Of a stretch of 64,000 nt of DNA, positions 1 to 8,719 are shown one piece after another. The notes under the pieces were generated by a model that saw only the letters and a list, made by a program, of their open reading frames with translations, had not been told where the DNA came from and made no database searches. Origin of the DNA: Sphingosinicella soli (lineage in GTDB: Bacteria; Pseudomonadota; Alphaproteobacteria; Sphingomonadales; Sphingomonadaceae); NCBI RefSeq assembly GCF_014199685.1, contig NZ_JACHNZ010000014.1, positions 1 through 64,000 of the forward strand. Reading direction: 5' to 3'. Positions within the stretch are counted from its first letter, which is position 1. Each line of letters opens with the position of its first letter. A program made the translations under genes and the position numbers.

Positions 1-92
1 GCCCTCCGCTGCGAGAAAACCCTCACCGCATTCATGGGATTCGTCCATCTCGCTTGCGCGATGATCTGGATAAAATGAATGCAGACAGCGCC
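1..92 (+). mobile_element. 3' end of an IS5-family-like insertion sequence (transposase C-terminus)
   Basis: The first 78 bases read in frame 1 as a 25-residue protein tail ending at TGA (76-78). The segment TAFMGFVHLACAMIWIK resembles the conserved helical C-terminus of IS5-type DDE transposases. The bases after the stop, ending in GCAGACAGCGCC (81-92), would be the terminal inverted repeat, followed by TA and then by receptor coding sequence. The rest of the element lies before the window, so the other inverted repeat and the target duplication cannot be checked. The call rests on the tail motif and on the abrupt switch to receptor sequence. Confidence 0.6.
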
Positions 93-1010
93 TAGTGCAC
101 CCGAGACGAGTGACTGGAACTTCAGCTACGATCTGACGCTGAGCTACAGACTGCAGACGACGTGCTGACCTATGCCACCTATGCAAAGAGCTTCAAGACC
201 GTCGGCATCAACCAGAACGGATTGCCCACGGATGCCGACGGCAACCCGATCCAGGCGGCCGGTCAGATCAAGCCGGAGAAGGTCGACCACTTCGAAATCG
301 GTATCAAGGCGCAGTTCTGGGACCGCCAGGCAACGCTGAACCTCTCTGCCTTCCGCACCGAAATCAGAGACTATCAGGCGACGGTGAACAACGGGCAGTT
401 CGGCGTGCTGCGCGGCTATCTGGCCAATGCCGACAAGGTACGCTCGCAAGGCTTCGAAGCGGATTTCTCGATCCGGCCCAGCGAACGCTTCAATGCTTAC
501 GTCAACGGGGCCTACACCGACGCCACATATCGGAAGTTCGTCGATGCACCGTGCCCGCCGGAACTGGCAGGCGGAACCGCAGCTGGATCCAATCCGCCCA
601 GTGCTCCCGGCACGCCCGGCGGATTCAGCCCGGCCAATTGCGATATTTCCGGGCAGCGCCTGCCCGGCGTATCGAAGTGGTCGTTCTCGTTCGGCGCCGA
701 AGCCAATGCGCCGGTCAGCCTGCTTGGCCAGGACGGTGAGGCTTATCTGGGTTACGACGGCAGCTACCGTTCCAACTTCTCGTCCAACGCCTCGCCCTCA
801 GCCTACACTTGGGTCAAGGGCTACAGCATCTCCAACTTCCGGGTTGGTTTCCGCGCTGACGACGGCTTCGATATCTCGGCCTGGGTACGCAACGCCTTCG
901 ATGCGAAATATTTCGAGCAACTGTTCGTCGGACCCGGCAGCACCGGCCTGATCGCCGGTCTTCCCGGTGATCCCCGCACCTGGGGCGGAACCGTCAAAGT
1001 GGCGTTCTAA
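93..1010 (+). pseudogene. TonB-dependent receptor, 5'-truncated by the IS and frameshifted
   Basis: The remnant encodes about 300 residues of the C-terminal half of an outer-membrane TonB-dependent receptor. Homology starts right after the IS end (APETSDWNFSYDLTLSYR, frame 1, from 97). It then jumps near position 150 to the frame that runs unbroken from 162 to the stop at 1010 (DDVLTYATYAKSFKT onward), which fits a one-base deletion. The barrel signature YATYAKSFK and the terminal phenylalanine (KVAF), typical of the last outer-membrane strand, are present. The plug domain and TonB box are missing, presumably left of the IS. A GTG at 162 could start translation, but the product would lack plug and signal peptide. 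The ligand is unknown. A sequencing error could explain the frameshift but not the IS junction. Confidence 0.75.
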
Positions 1011-1017
1011 AGAGAAA

Positions 1018-1052
1018 ATGCGCCTGTCCGGATGCGCTCCGGACAGGCGCAT
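1018..1052 (+). terminator. Perfect 14-bp hairpin after the receptor remnant
   Basis: ATGCGCCTGTCCGG (1018-1031) and CCGGACAGGCGCAT (1039-1052) are exact inverted copies around a 7-base loop, starting 8 bases after the receptor stop. No T-run follows on the + strand, while an A-rich stretch precedes it, so it may stop transcription on either strand or protect the 3' end. The position fits a transcription terminator of the original receptor gene. Confidence 0.55.
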
Positions 1053-1158
1053 ACCAGGCTGAGGGAACCAAACGCTCCGTTGCGACATTCCCCATGGTGT
1101 GGACGGGTAACATTTGCCGACGCGTCAGTTCTTTCCATCATCAGCGGAGACGAAGGAC

Positions 1159-2535
1159 ATGCGAGGCTGGATCCTCTTCCACCGCGAACTCGATCCTGCG
1201 CTGCCGGAAGTTCCGGAAATCTTCCGTTTTCAGGAAGCTGCCTCTGCGATGGGTCTGGAACTCGAGGTTCTTCAGCCACACGCGTTCGAGCTCGTTGTCG
1301 GCGCTGATGATGACTGGGCGGTGAAATATCGGGACGGCCCCATAGACCGACCCGATTTCATCATTTGCCGGACGGGCGCCGAGACGGACTATTTTACGCT
1401 TGCACTGCTCCGGCACTTCGAGCGGCGCGGCGTTCGCCTCATCAACGACCCTGCCGCGATCGAACGCGTTGCGGACAAGCTCCATTCGCTCCAGATTCTG
1501 ATCCGCGCGGGCCTTCCAATCCCGCGGACCATCCTCGGCAGATTTCCAATGGATATCGGCCTTGTTGAACGTGAACTCGGATTTCCGGTCATCGTCAAAA
1601 CGTTGAAGGGAACACGCGGGGCGGGCGTGCTGAAATGCGAGAATCGCAGCCAGTTCGAGGATCTGGCCGGACTTCTCGAAAGTGCCGACGCGAAAGCCGA
1701 TTTCATCCTGCAACACTATGTCCGCGCCAGCCACGGACGCGATGTTCGTGTTCTGGTCGTGGGCGGCCGCGTTGTCGCTGCGATGGAGAGGCGGTCTCTT
1801 ACAGGCAATTTCAAGTCCAACGTCTCTCTGGGCGGCGTCGGCGCGGCATACAATCCGCCGCCGGAGATGGCAGACCTCGCCGTGCAGGCCGCCGATATTC
1901 TCGAACTCGACATCGCCGGTATCGACATCCTGTTCGACGAGGACGGCTACCGCATCTGCGAGGCGAACTCGGCCCCCGGTTTTGAGGGGCTGGAACGCGC
2001 GTCAGGTCTGGACGTACCCACTGCCATGCTGGACTGGATCATCTCCACGCAGAACGCACCTTCACCCGCTCCGCCGGTCGCGGAAAGCACCGCGCTTGCG
2101 GAACTCGCATTCGGCGGGCGCAGCGGCCTGCGTGCCATCAGTGACCGCAGCAAGGGATATCGGCGCTTTGCAAGCGCTGTCGGTATCAGGCTCGTCGGTG
2201 CCGGGATTTCCACGCTCACGCAGGCCATTATGCCCTCGGCACTCATCGACGCGAAAGGGCGCACGCACCGAGGGCTGCGCACATTGTTCGAAGGCCGGGT
2301 CCGCACCAATCTGGCAGCGCTCGACGCCTGGGAGCAGGAGCGGACGCTTGTCGTCGTTCTTGGCGTTTCGATCTGGGCAGCCATGCTTCCGTGGCTTGCC
2401 GGCGCCCACGCGATGCTGAGCGGAGGGCTGTCGGTGCTTGCCCTCGCCTTCCCGGTCCTTTTCCTGGTCACAACGCCTGCCGGTCGTAGCCGCCGCTCGA
2501 CATCCGGCCGTCTGAAACACCGGAGCGAGCAATGA
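1159..2535 (+). CDS. RimK-like ATP-grasp ligase with C-terminal membrane domain
   Basis: A 458-residue protein whose residues ~95-290 form an ATP-grasp domain of the RimK/LysX type. An ATP-binding stretch (VIVKTLKGTRGAGV) is followed by GRDVRVLVVGGRVV, and the metal/nucleotide site appears as EANSAPGFEG near residue 268. Such enzymes make amide bonds between a carboxylate and an amine through an acyl-phosphate; the substrate here is unknown. The last ~60 residues hold two hydrophobic segments (~396-415 and ~420-440), so the enzyme is probably bound to the inner membrane, which is unusual for RimK relatives. The ATG at 1159 is chosen because GAAGGA lies just upstream; an in-frame ATG at 1114 would add 15 non-conserved residues. 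The stop overlaps the next gene's ATG, so the two are co-transcribed. Confidence 0.8.
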   Translation: MRGWILFHRELDPALPEVPEIFRFQEAASAMGLELEVLQPHAFELVVGADDDWAVKYRDGPIDRPDFIICRTGAETDYFTLALLRHFERRGVRLINDPAAIERVADKLHSLQILIRAGLPIPRTILGRFPMDIGLVERELGFPVIVKTLKGTRGAGVLKCENRSQFEDLAGLLESADAKADFILQHYVRASHGRDVRVLVVGGRVVAAMERRSLTGNFKSNVSLGGVGAAYNPPPEMADLAVQAADILELDIAGIDILFDEDGYRICEANSAPGFEGLERASGLDVPTAMLDWIISTQNAPSPAPPVAESTALAELAFGGRSGLRAISDRSKGYRRFASAVGIRLVGAGISTLTQAIMPSALIDAKGRTHRGLRTLFEGRVRTNLAALDAWEQERTLVVVLGVSIWAAMLPWLAGAHAMLSGGLSVLALAFPVLFLVTTPAGRSRRSTSGRLKHRSEQ

Positions 2536-3317
2536 GCTTTGCAATTCCCTGGTCGGAGCTCGCGCCGTTCCTGCTTATCGGCTTCGCCGCGCAGCTCGTG
2601 GACAGCGCGTTCGGCATGGCGTTCGGGCTGGTTTCCAATGCACTGTTGACGTTTCTCGGATTCCCGCCGTCGGCAGCATCGGCAACCTCGCGCACGGTAG
2701 AAAGTTTCGCGAGCGGTATTTCCGGGCTCAGCCATGCCCTCCAGCGGAACATCGACTGGCCTCTGTTCGGGCGTCTCGTCATACCCGGCATTCTCGGGGG
2801 CCTTGCCGGCGTCTGGTTTCTCTCTGTTATCGACACTCAAATCACCCGCCCCGCCATGCTCGTCTACATGGCGGCAATCGGCGTGTACCTGATCTGGCGG
2901 GCGCCGCGGCGACCGCAGACTTTTCGCCGCATGCGATTCGTCGGCCCACTCGGCGCCGTGGGCGGCTTCCTCGACGCCTCGGCGGGCGGCGGTTGGGGGC
3001 CGGTCGTAACGGGCAATCTGCTGGCACAGGGGATGACGCCCCGCATGGCCATCGGAACGGTGAACGCCGCGGAATTCTTTGTCGCCGTCACCGTCCTCTC
3101 GGCGTTCATAGGGACACTTGGCCTCGCCGCTTTCACGATTGCAACAACCGGACTCCTTGTCGGCGCAATCGTCGGCGCACCGCTCGGCGCCTGGCTCACC
3201 GGCCGGATCGCGCCGCGACAACTGCTCATGGGCGTCGGCGCCATCCTGATCGCGATCAGCCTCTACGGGCTGATTTCCCTGATGTTCGAGCCTCTGCCGT
3301 CCTTCATGCGACTGTAG
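2532..3317 (+). CDS. TauE/SafE (TSUP) family membrane permease
   Basis: A 261-residue, very hydrophobic protein with about eight membrane spans. It shows the two-fold repeat of the TauE/SafE/TSUP family: the N-terminal half contains the QLVDSAFGMAFG region and the second half GGFLDASAGGGWGPVVTG, which is the characteristic glycine-rich signature. Members export sulfite, sulfoacetate or other small organosulfur anions, or have no assigned substrate. The start codon overlaps the stop of the ATP-grasp ligase by four bases (ATGA), so the two products are made together. One inference is that the permease moves a substrate or product of the ligase. Family assignment is firm; the substrate is not. 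Confidence 0.88.
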   Translation: MSFAIPWSELAPFLLIGFAAQLVDSAFGMAFGLVSNALLTFLGFPPSAASATSRTVESFASGISGLSHALQRNIDWPLFGRLVIPGILGGLAGVWFLSVIDTQITRPAMLVYMAAIGVYLIWRAPRRPQTFRRMRFVGPLGAVGGFLDASAGGGWGPVVTGNLLAQGMTPRMAIGTVNAAEFFVAVTVLSAFIGTLGLAAFTIATTGLLVGAIVGAPLGAWLTGRIAPRQLLMGVGAILIAISLYGLISLMFEPLPSFMRL

Positions 3318-3412
3318 GCGAACGAGGCCGGGCTGGTTGCACCTGTCCAAAATACGGCTTGTCTACATATATCTAAAAGTCATATTCTGCTGATGAACAG
3401 AAGGAGGATATG

Positions 3413-4390
3413 ATGAAAACGCGGATCACCGAGCTTTTCGGCATTCAGCACCCGATCATTCAGGGCGGTATGCATTTCGTGGGCTTCGCGGAAATGGCGG
3501 CTGCCGTTTCGAATGCAGGTGGCCTCGGCATCATCACAGGTCTTACGCAGCGCACCCCCGCCGACCTTGCGAACGAGATCGCGCGCTGCCGTGACATGAC
3601 CGACAAGCCTTTCGGCGTGAACCTGACCTTCCTGCCCATCGTCAACACGCCCGACTATCCCGGCTATGTGCGCGCGATCATCGAAGGCGGCGTAAAGGCC
3701 GTGGAAACCGCAGGAAACAATCCGCAACAGGTGCTGCCCTACCTGAAGGATGCGGGCATCAAGGTGATCCACAAGTGCACCTCGGTGCGCCATTCACTAA
3801 AAGCCCAGTCGATCGGCTGCGACGCTGTTTCAGTGGACGGCTTCGAGTGCGGCGGCCATCCGGGCGAGGATGACGTGCCGAACTTCATCCTGCTGCCGCG
3901 CGCCGCCGAAGAGCTTGATATTCCCTTCGTCGCCTCGGGCGGGATGGCCGACGGACGCAGCCTCGTCGCCGCGCTCGCGCTCGGCGCCGAAGGCATGAAC
4001 ATGGGCACCCGCTTCATCGCCACGAAAGAAGCGCCCGTACACGAGAAGGTGAAGCAGGCGCTCGTCGCGGCGGGCGAACTCGACACCCGCCTTGTCATGC
4101 GCCCCCTGCGCAACACCGAGCGCGTGCTCAACAACGCCGCCGTCGAACGTCTGCTCGCAAAGGAGAAGCAGCTGGGCGACAACCTGAAATTCGAAGACAT
4201 CATCGAAGAGGTGGCTGGCGTCTATCCGCGCATCATGAAGGACGGCGACATGGACGCGGGCGCGTGGAGCTGCGGCATGGTCGCCGGGCTGATCCACGAT
4301 ATTCCCACATGCAAAGAGCTTATCGACCGGATCATGGCGGAAGCCGACGCGATCATCCGTCAGCGGCTCGCCGGCTTCGCCGCCGCGTAG
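3413..4390 (+). CDS. Nitronate monooxygenase / 2-nitropropane dioxygenase-like flavoprotein
   Basis: A 325-residue FMN-dependent TIM-barrel oxidoreductase. Landmarks are PIIQGGMHFVGFAEMAAAVS at the N-terminus, GFECGGHPGEDD in the middle (the position of the family histidine) and the phosphate-binding end VASGGMADGRSLVAALALGA. Family members oxidise alkyl nitronates or act as NADH:quinone reductases or enoyl reductases, so the exact reaction is open. Two ATGs lie in tandem (3410 and 3413). The strong ribosome-binding site AAGGAGG at 3401-3407 is spaced 5 bases from the second, so 3413 is preferred. It is a single gene with a ~90-base AT-richer leader after the TauE gene. Confidence 0.85.
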   Translation: MKTRITELFGIQHPIIQGGMHFVGFAEMAAAVSNAGGLGIITGLTQRTPADLANEIARCRDMTDKPFGVNLTFLPIVNTPDYPGYVRAIIEGGVKAVETAGNNPQQVLPYLKDAGIKVIHKCTSVRHSLKAQSIGCDAVSVDGFECGGHPGEDDVPNFILLPRAAEELDIPFVASGGMADGRSLVAALALGAEGMNMGTRFIATKEAPVHEKVKQALVAAGELDTRLVMRPLRNTERVLNNAAVERLLAKEKQLGDNLKFEDIIEEVAGVYPRIMKDGDMDAGAWSCGMVAGLIHDIPTCKELIDRIMAEADAIIRQRLAGFAAA

Positions 4391-4447
4391 GTCGTTTCAA
4401 AGAGCAGGTGTTTCCGTCTCACGACTTTCCCTATTTTGGAAGCGCTT

Positions 4448-5710
4448 TCAGGGCCGCCTGAGCAGCGCCTGCACAACGTCGATACCGGCCGACCGGAAGC
4501 CGCCTTCGCAGTACATCAGGTAATAACGCCAGATCGTATCGAAGGCGGCATCGAACCCGGGCGGGAGGCGGTTTTGATGCCGCGCGGCGTCGTAGCGTTC
4601 GCGCCACTGACGGAGCGTTTCGGCATAGTGCCGGCCGTATCCCTCCGCCCCTTCCCACCGAAAACCCGCGTTTTCCGCAGATGACCGCAGGCGCGGTTCG
4701 CTCGGCAGGATACCGCCGGGGAAGATGTAGGTCTGGATGAAGTCCGCGCCGGAGCGGTAGGCCGGGAACACCGCCTCGTCGATGGTGATGACCTGCATCG
4801 CCGCGCGCCCTCCCGGTTTCAGGGCGCGGAAGGCAGAGCGCATGAAGGTCTTCCAGTAGCGTGCGCCCACCGCCTCGAACATTTCCACCGACGCCATGTG
4901 ATCGAAACGGCCGATATCCTCGCGGTAGTCCGCGATGCGCAGGTCCACCTGATCCGAAAGTCCGGCAGCGGCCATGCGGCGCCGGCCATATTCGAGCTGT
5001 TCGCGGCTGAGCGTGATGCCGGTGACGTGAACGCCGTATTCCTTCGCCGCAATCTCGGCGAGGCCGCCCCAGCCGCAGCCGATTTCCAGCAGGCGCTCGC
5101 CCGGTTTCATCTGCAGCCGGTCGAGCAGCACGCGCACCTTGCGGCGCTGCGCCTCGGCGAGAGTTTCCTCCGGTGATCCGAAGATCGCCGATGAATAGGC
5201 CATCGTCTCGTCGAGCCAGGCGGCGTAGAAATCGTTGCCGAGATCGTAGTGGAACTGGATGTTGCGCCGCGCGCCGGTCAATGTGTTGGCCTGCAGCGCC
5301 CGCATCAGCCGGTTGACGAGGCGGCCCGGACGCGCGCCCCGCCCCGTGCTGCCGAGTTCGCGGCGGTTCAGCATCATCACTTCGAAGAACGCCGGGACGT
5401 CCGGGCTGGTCCAGTCGCCGTCGAAATACGCCCTCGCCCAGCCCGCCGATCCGCCTGCGGCGAGACGCAGCAACGGACGCCAGTTGCCGAGGCGAAGCTC
5501 CGCCTGCGGACCCGGTGCGCGGCCACCCAGCCGCTGGACACGGCCATCCGGTTCGATCAGCGTCAGCGTGCCGCGAGCCAGCCCGGCGTCGACGCGTTCG
5601 ATGAGACGTTGGCGGCTTCCGGCGAACAATCGTGCAGGAACACCGCCGATCCAGAACCGGCGGTCCGCTTCGACGACGCGCGCGCCGCGCGTTCCCGGAT
5701 GTGTCGCCAT
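4448..5710 (-). CDS. cfa: Cyclopropane-fatty-acyl-phospholipid synthase family methyltransferase
   Basis: A 420-residue SAM-dependent enzyme that adds a methylene bridge (or methyl group) to unsaturated acyl chains of membrane phospholipids. The N-terminal ~150 residues are the lipid-binding part typical of Cfa. The substrate signature FHYDLGNDFYAAWLDETM precedes the SAM-binding motif LLEIGCGWGGLAEIA near residue 205, and the C-terminus keeps the WRYYLMYCEGGFR block. The ATG at 5710 is chosen because GGAGAGACGG lies directly upstream; longer reading would run into the photolyase gene. The stop of phrB is 50 bases upstream, so phrB and cfa form one reverse-strand unit. This pairing is also seen in singlet-oxygen regulons of other Alphaproteobacteria. 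Confidence 0.9.
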   Translation of the reverse strand: MATHPGTRGARVVEADRRFWIGGVPARLFAGSRQRLIERVDAGLARGTLTLIEPDGRVQRLGGRAPGPQAELRLGNWRPLLRLAAGGSAGWARAYFDGDWTSPDVPAFFEVMMLNRRELGSTGRGARPGRLVNRLMRALQANTLTGARRNIQFHYDLGNDFYAAWLDETMAYSSAIFGSPEETLAEAQRRKVRVLLDRLQMKPGERLLEIGCGWGGLAEIAAKEYGVHVTGITLSREQLEYGRRRMAAAGLSDQVDLRIADYREDIGRFDHMASVEMFEAVGARYWKTFMRSAFRALKPGGRAAMQVITIDEAVFPAYRSGADFIQTYIFPGGILPSEPRLRSSAENAGFRWEGAEGYGRHYAETLRQWRERYDAARHQNRLPPGFDAAFDTIWRYYLMYCEGGFRSAGIDVVQALLRRP

Positions 5711-5760
5711 CCGTCTCTCCCCGCCGGTGAGTATGCGGCATTTCCATGCGAATTCAAAGC

Positions 5761-7128
5761 CTAGCGAATCATGGAGAGCGCAGCGAGCGCCCGCTCCCGC
5801 GCCGCGCGGTGTCCGATGCGCTTTTCGGGATAGGCGGCGGGCCGCGCGCCGTGCTCGCCGGGGTCGTGGATCACGGCATCGTCGAGCCCGGAGAGTTCCG
5901 GCACCCAGCGGCGGATATAGTCCGCCGCGCCGAACTTTTCGGACTGGCTGAGCGGGGCCATGATGCGCACGAACATGTTGGCGTCGATGCCCGTGCCCGC
6001 GCTCCACTGCCAGTTGACGCTGTTGCTGCCGTAATCGGCATCGACGAGCGTATCCCAGAACCAGCGCTCGCCCTCGCGCCAGTCGATGAGCAGGTGCTTG
6101 ACGAGGAAACTCGCCGCGATCATCCGCACGCGGTTGTGCATCCAGCCGGTCGCCCAAAGCTCGCGCATCCCGGCGTCGACGATGGGGTAGCCCGTTTCGC
6201 CGCGGCACCAGGCGCGGAAATCCGCCGCGACTTCGGGATCCGCCACGTCTCGCCAGGGGAACGGATCGAACGCGGGCAGGCCGTTCGCCTTGCCGTAATC
6301 CGGGCGGGCGAGGATGACGTTTTGCGCGTAATCACGCCACGCAAGCTCGCGCAGGAACGGTTCGGCCCCCGGCCCCGACGCGCGGCGCCAGACCTCGGCG
6401 ACCGAAATCTCGCCGAAGTGGAGGTGCGGCGACAGATACGAAACGCCTTCCTCCGACGGCAGATTCCGCGTGGCATCATAAGCGGCGACGTTCGGCAGGA
6501 ACGCCTCCAGCCTCTCCGCAGCGCCGGTTTCGCCGGGTGTCCAGACATCGAAGCCGCCTGCCCAATCGGGACGGGTCGGCAGCAGCGCCCAGTCCTCCAG
6601 CCTGTCGGACGCGGGCCACTCTTGCGGTGTTCCAAGGCGTTCGGGCGCCGGAATCGATGCGGCGGGGGGCATCCGGTCGCGCAGGGCGCGCCAGAACGGC
6701 GTGAAGATCTTGTAGAGATCGCCCGCCCCCGTCCGCACCTCGCCGGGCGGGAGCAGGCAGACGCCGTCGTGGAGGACGAGATCGACCTTGTCGGCGAGCG
6801 CGCGCTCGGCATTGCGCCACCACGGCGCATAATGGCGAAGCGCATGGACCCGCCGCGCGCCGGTTTCGGCGGCGAGATCGGCGAGGACATGCGCCGCCAC
6901 GCCGCGCCGCAGAACGAGGCGGGAGCCGCGCTTGCGGAGATCGGCGTCGAGGCTTGCCAGGCTGCGGTGCAGCCACCAGCGCTGCGCGCCGCCGATGCGG
7001 CGGTGGCGGGGCGTTTCATCATCGAGCACGTAAACGGGGATCACCCACCCCTCGCGCGCCGCCGCTGCGAACGCGGGCTGGTCGGCGAGCCGCAGATCCT
7101 CGCGCAGCCAGACGATCGCGCCGCTCAT
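5761..7128 (-). CDS. phrB: Deoxyribodipyrimidine photo-lyase
   Basis: A 455-residue cryptochrome/photolyase family enzyme that splits cyclobutane pyrimidine dimers with blue light. The N-terminal Rossmann domain (antenna-binding) begins IVWLREDLRLADQPAF. The C-terminal FAD domain contains GYPIVDAGMRELWATGWMHN, then DWREGERWFWDTLVDADYGS and NSVNWQWSAGTGIDAN, which are the FAD and DNA-lesion contact blocks including the WN pair. Length matches bacterial class I CPD photolyases. It is the first gene of a two-gene unit with cfa downstream and is divergent from the transaminase gene, separated by 96 bases. The residue set after the flavin site (NMFVRIMAP) differs from E. coli PhrB but looks intact. 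Confidence 0.93.
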   Translation of the reverse strand: MSGAIVWLREDLRLADQPAFAAAAREGWVIPVYVLDDETPRHRRIGGAQRWWLHRSLASLDADLRKRGSRLVLRRGVAAHVLADLAAETGARRVHALRHYAPWWRNAERALADKVDLVLHDGVCLLPPGEVRTGAGDLYKIFTPFWRALRDRMPPAASIPAPERLGTPQEWPASDRLEDWALLPTRPDWAGGFDVWTPGETGAAERLEAFLPNVAAYDATRNLPSEEGVSYLSPHLHFGEISVAEVWRRASGPGAEPFLRELAWRDYAQNVILARPDYGKANGLPAFDPFPWRDVADPEVAADFRAWCRGETGYPIVDAGMRELWATGWMHNRVRMIAASFLVKHLLIDWREGERWFWDTLVDADYGSNSVNWQWSAGTGIDANMFVRIMAPLSQSEKFGAADYIRRWVPELSGLDDAVIHDPGEHGARPAAYPEKRIGHRAARERALAALSMIR

Positions 7129-7224
7129 GCTTTTGCCTTCATCACAGCTTGTTCTTCCCTACCCCGAGCACTACTCACAGGCTCAAAATCGCTCCCGAAA
7201 ACGGCCCGGAGTCGCAACGATAGA

Positions 7225-8094
7225 ATGTCTCGCATCGCTTACGTCAACGGTCGCCTCGTGCCGATCGCCGATGCCACGGTTCACATCGAGGACCGCGGCT
7301 TCCAGTTTGCCGACGGCGTCTATGAAGTGGTCGCCGTACTGAACGGCGCCATGCTCGACTGGCCGCAGCACGCCGCCCGGTTCGGGCGCAGCCTGCGTGA
7401 ACTTTCCATCACCGCGCCGATGAGCGAGGCCGCGCTTTCCATCGTTGCCCGCCGCGTGCTCGCCGCCAACAGGATCCGCGACGGGCTGCTGTATGTGCAG
7501 GCGACGCGGGGCGCGGCGCGGCGCGACCACCCCTTCCCCGCCCACGCCGTGCCGACGCTGGTGATGACCGCGCGGCCTTTCGATTTCCGGGTGCGGACCG
7601 CACAGCAGAAAACCGGCATTTCCATCGTCACCCAGCCCGAAAACCGCTGGCAGCGCCGCGATATCAAATCGATCGCCCTGCTTCCCAACGTGCTTGCCAA
7701 ACAATCGGCGCGCAATGCCCGGGCCTTCGAGGCCTGGTTCGTGAACCCGGACGGCACGGTGAGCGAAGGCGCGTCCACCAACGCCTGGATCGTTCGCAAG
7801 GACGGCACCATCGTTACGCACCCGGCCTCCGAAAGCATTCTTCACGGCGTGATGCGCGGCACGCTGCTCGCGCTCGCCCGGGAGCACCAGATCCGGGTGG
7901 AGGAAGCCCCCTTCACGGTCGCCGACGCGCTGGATGCCGCCGAGGCCTTCATCACCTCGACCAGCGTGCCCTGCCTGCCGGTCATCAGCATCGACGGCAA
8001 CCCGGTCGGGAGCGGCGTTCCCGGCCCGGTGACGGCCCGGCTCGCCGAAGCGCTTTGGGCCGAGGTCGAGCGCCAGACCGGCTGGCGGCGCTGA
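7225..8094 (+). CDS. D-amino-acid transaminase (PLP fold type IV)
   Basis: A 289-residue fold-type IV aminotransferase. It begins YVNGRLVPIADATVHIEDRG, the family's N-terminal signature, and has the PLP lysine within RRDIKSIALLPN near residue 150 and the cofactor-phosphate segment SEGASTNAWIV. The best match is D-alanine transaminase, which interconverts D-alanine/2-oxoglutarate and pyruvate/D-glutamate, supplying D-amino acids for peptidoglycan or degrading them. Branched-chain transaminase or aminodeoxychorismate lyase relatives are less likely given the conserved blocks. The ATG at 7225 opens directly on the conserved domain; a long open frame upstream is antisense to the photolyase gene and not coding. 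It is a single gene, divergent from phrB. Confidence 0.85.
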   Translation: MSRIAYVNGRLVPIADATVHIEDRGFQFADGVYEVVAVLNGAMLDWPQHAARFGRSLRELSITAPMSEAALSIVARRVLAANRIRDGLLYVQATRGAARRDHPFPAHAVPTLVMTARPFDFRVRTAQQKTGISIVTQPENRWQRRDIKSIALLPNVLAKQSARNARAFEAWFVNPDGTVSEGASTNAWIVRKDGTIVTHPASESILHGVMRGTLLALAREHQIRVEEAPFTVADALDAAEAFITSTSVPCLPVISIDGNPVGSGVPGPVTARLAEALWAEVERQTGWRR

Positions 8095-8098
8095 ACGA

Positions 8099-8719
8099 TC
8101 AGCCGTTCCGGCCCGGTTCGACGGGTTCGGGCGGCGCGGCGACGGGCGGTATCGGCGGGATCACGATCCAGAGGCTGCCGGTTTCCTTGGTGACGCGCAG
8201 CATATCCTTGCGCATCTTTTCCATCTCCCGCTTCATGCGCTCGGCATCGATGCGGCTGCGCTGCTGCGCGTCCTTCATGCGTTCACGCGCGCGGGCGAGG
8301 TGCTGGATCATGCGCTCCTCCTGCGCCCGCATCCCGTTTGCAAACGCGCGGCGATCCTGAAGCGAGAGGCGCTGATAGGCCTTGAGCATCTTTTCCTGGG
8401 CGCGCGCATGCTCCTTGATCGCGAGCGCGCGCTCCTCGGCCTGCGCCTTGCGGATCGCATCGATATCGAGCCTTTCGGCCGAGATCAGATCGAGCACCTT
8501 CTGCCGCGCCTTGCGCACCTCTTCCGCGTTCGAAGGGATGCGCTGCGCCTGCAGCGCCTGCGCAATGATCGCCGCGCCCTGCGGCGACATCTCGGCGAAG
8601 GGCGCTTTCCATTCGAGCCGGTGGCCCTGCTTCTGCGCGCGCGGATCATCGCCCGCAACCGCCGCCGTCGCGCCCAGCACGGCGACAGCCAGCATCGCGC
8701 CTGCGAACGCTGCTTTCAT
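8099..8719 (-). CDS. Spy/CpxP-like periplasmic protein, third gene of a sigma-factor operon
   Basis: A 206-residue exported protein. A signal peptide (MKAAFAGAMLAVAVLGATAAVAG) is followed by a long, charged, almost purely helical region rich in Arg, Lys, Glu, Met and Gln (about residues 60-175), then a proline-rich tail (IVIPPIPPVAAPPEPVEP). This build resembles periplasmic Spy/CpxP/heavy-metal-resistance sensors that bind unfolded proteins or metals, but no LTxxQ repeat is obvious, so only the general class can be named. Its ATG overlaps the stop of the anti-sigma gene, so it belongs to the sigma-factor operon. It could tune release of the sigma factor from the periplasmic side. That role is inferred from context. 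Confidence 0.7.
   Translation of the reverse strand: MKAAFAGAMLAVAVLGATAAVAGDDPRAQKQGHRLEWKAPFAEMSPQGAAIIAQALQAQRIPSNAEEVRKARQKVLDLISAERLDIDAIRKAQAEERALAIKEHARAQEKMLKAYQRLSLQDRRAFANGMRAQEERMIQHLARARERMKDAQQRSRIDAERMKREMEKMRKDMLRVTKETGSLWIVIPPIPPVAAPPEPVEPGRNG

Noticed and set aside
5746-7224. Long + strand open frame continuing upstream of the transaminase
   Set aside because: It is antisense to the photolyase, has no family pattern, and the transaminase homology starts only at 7225.
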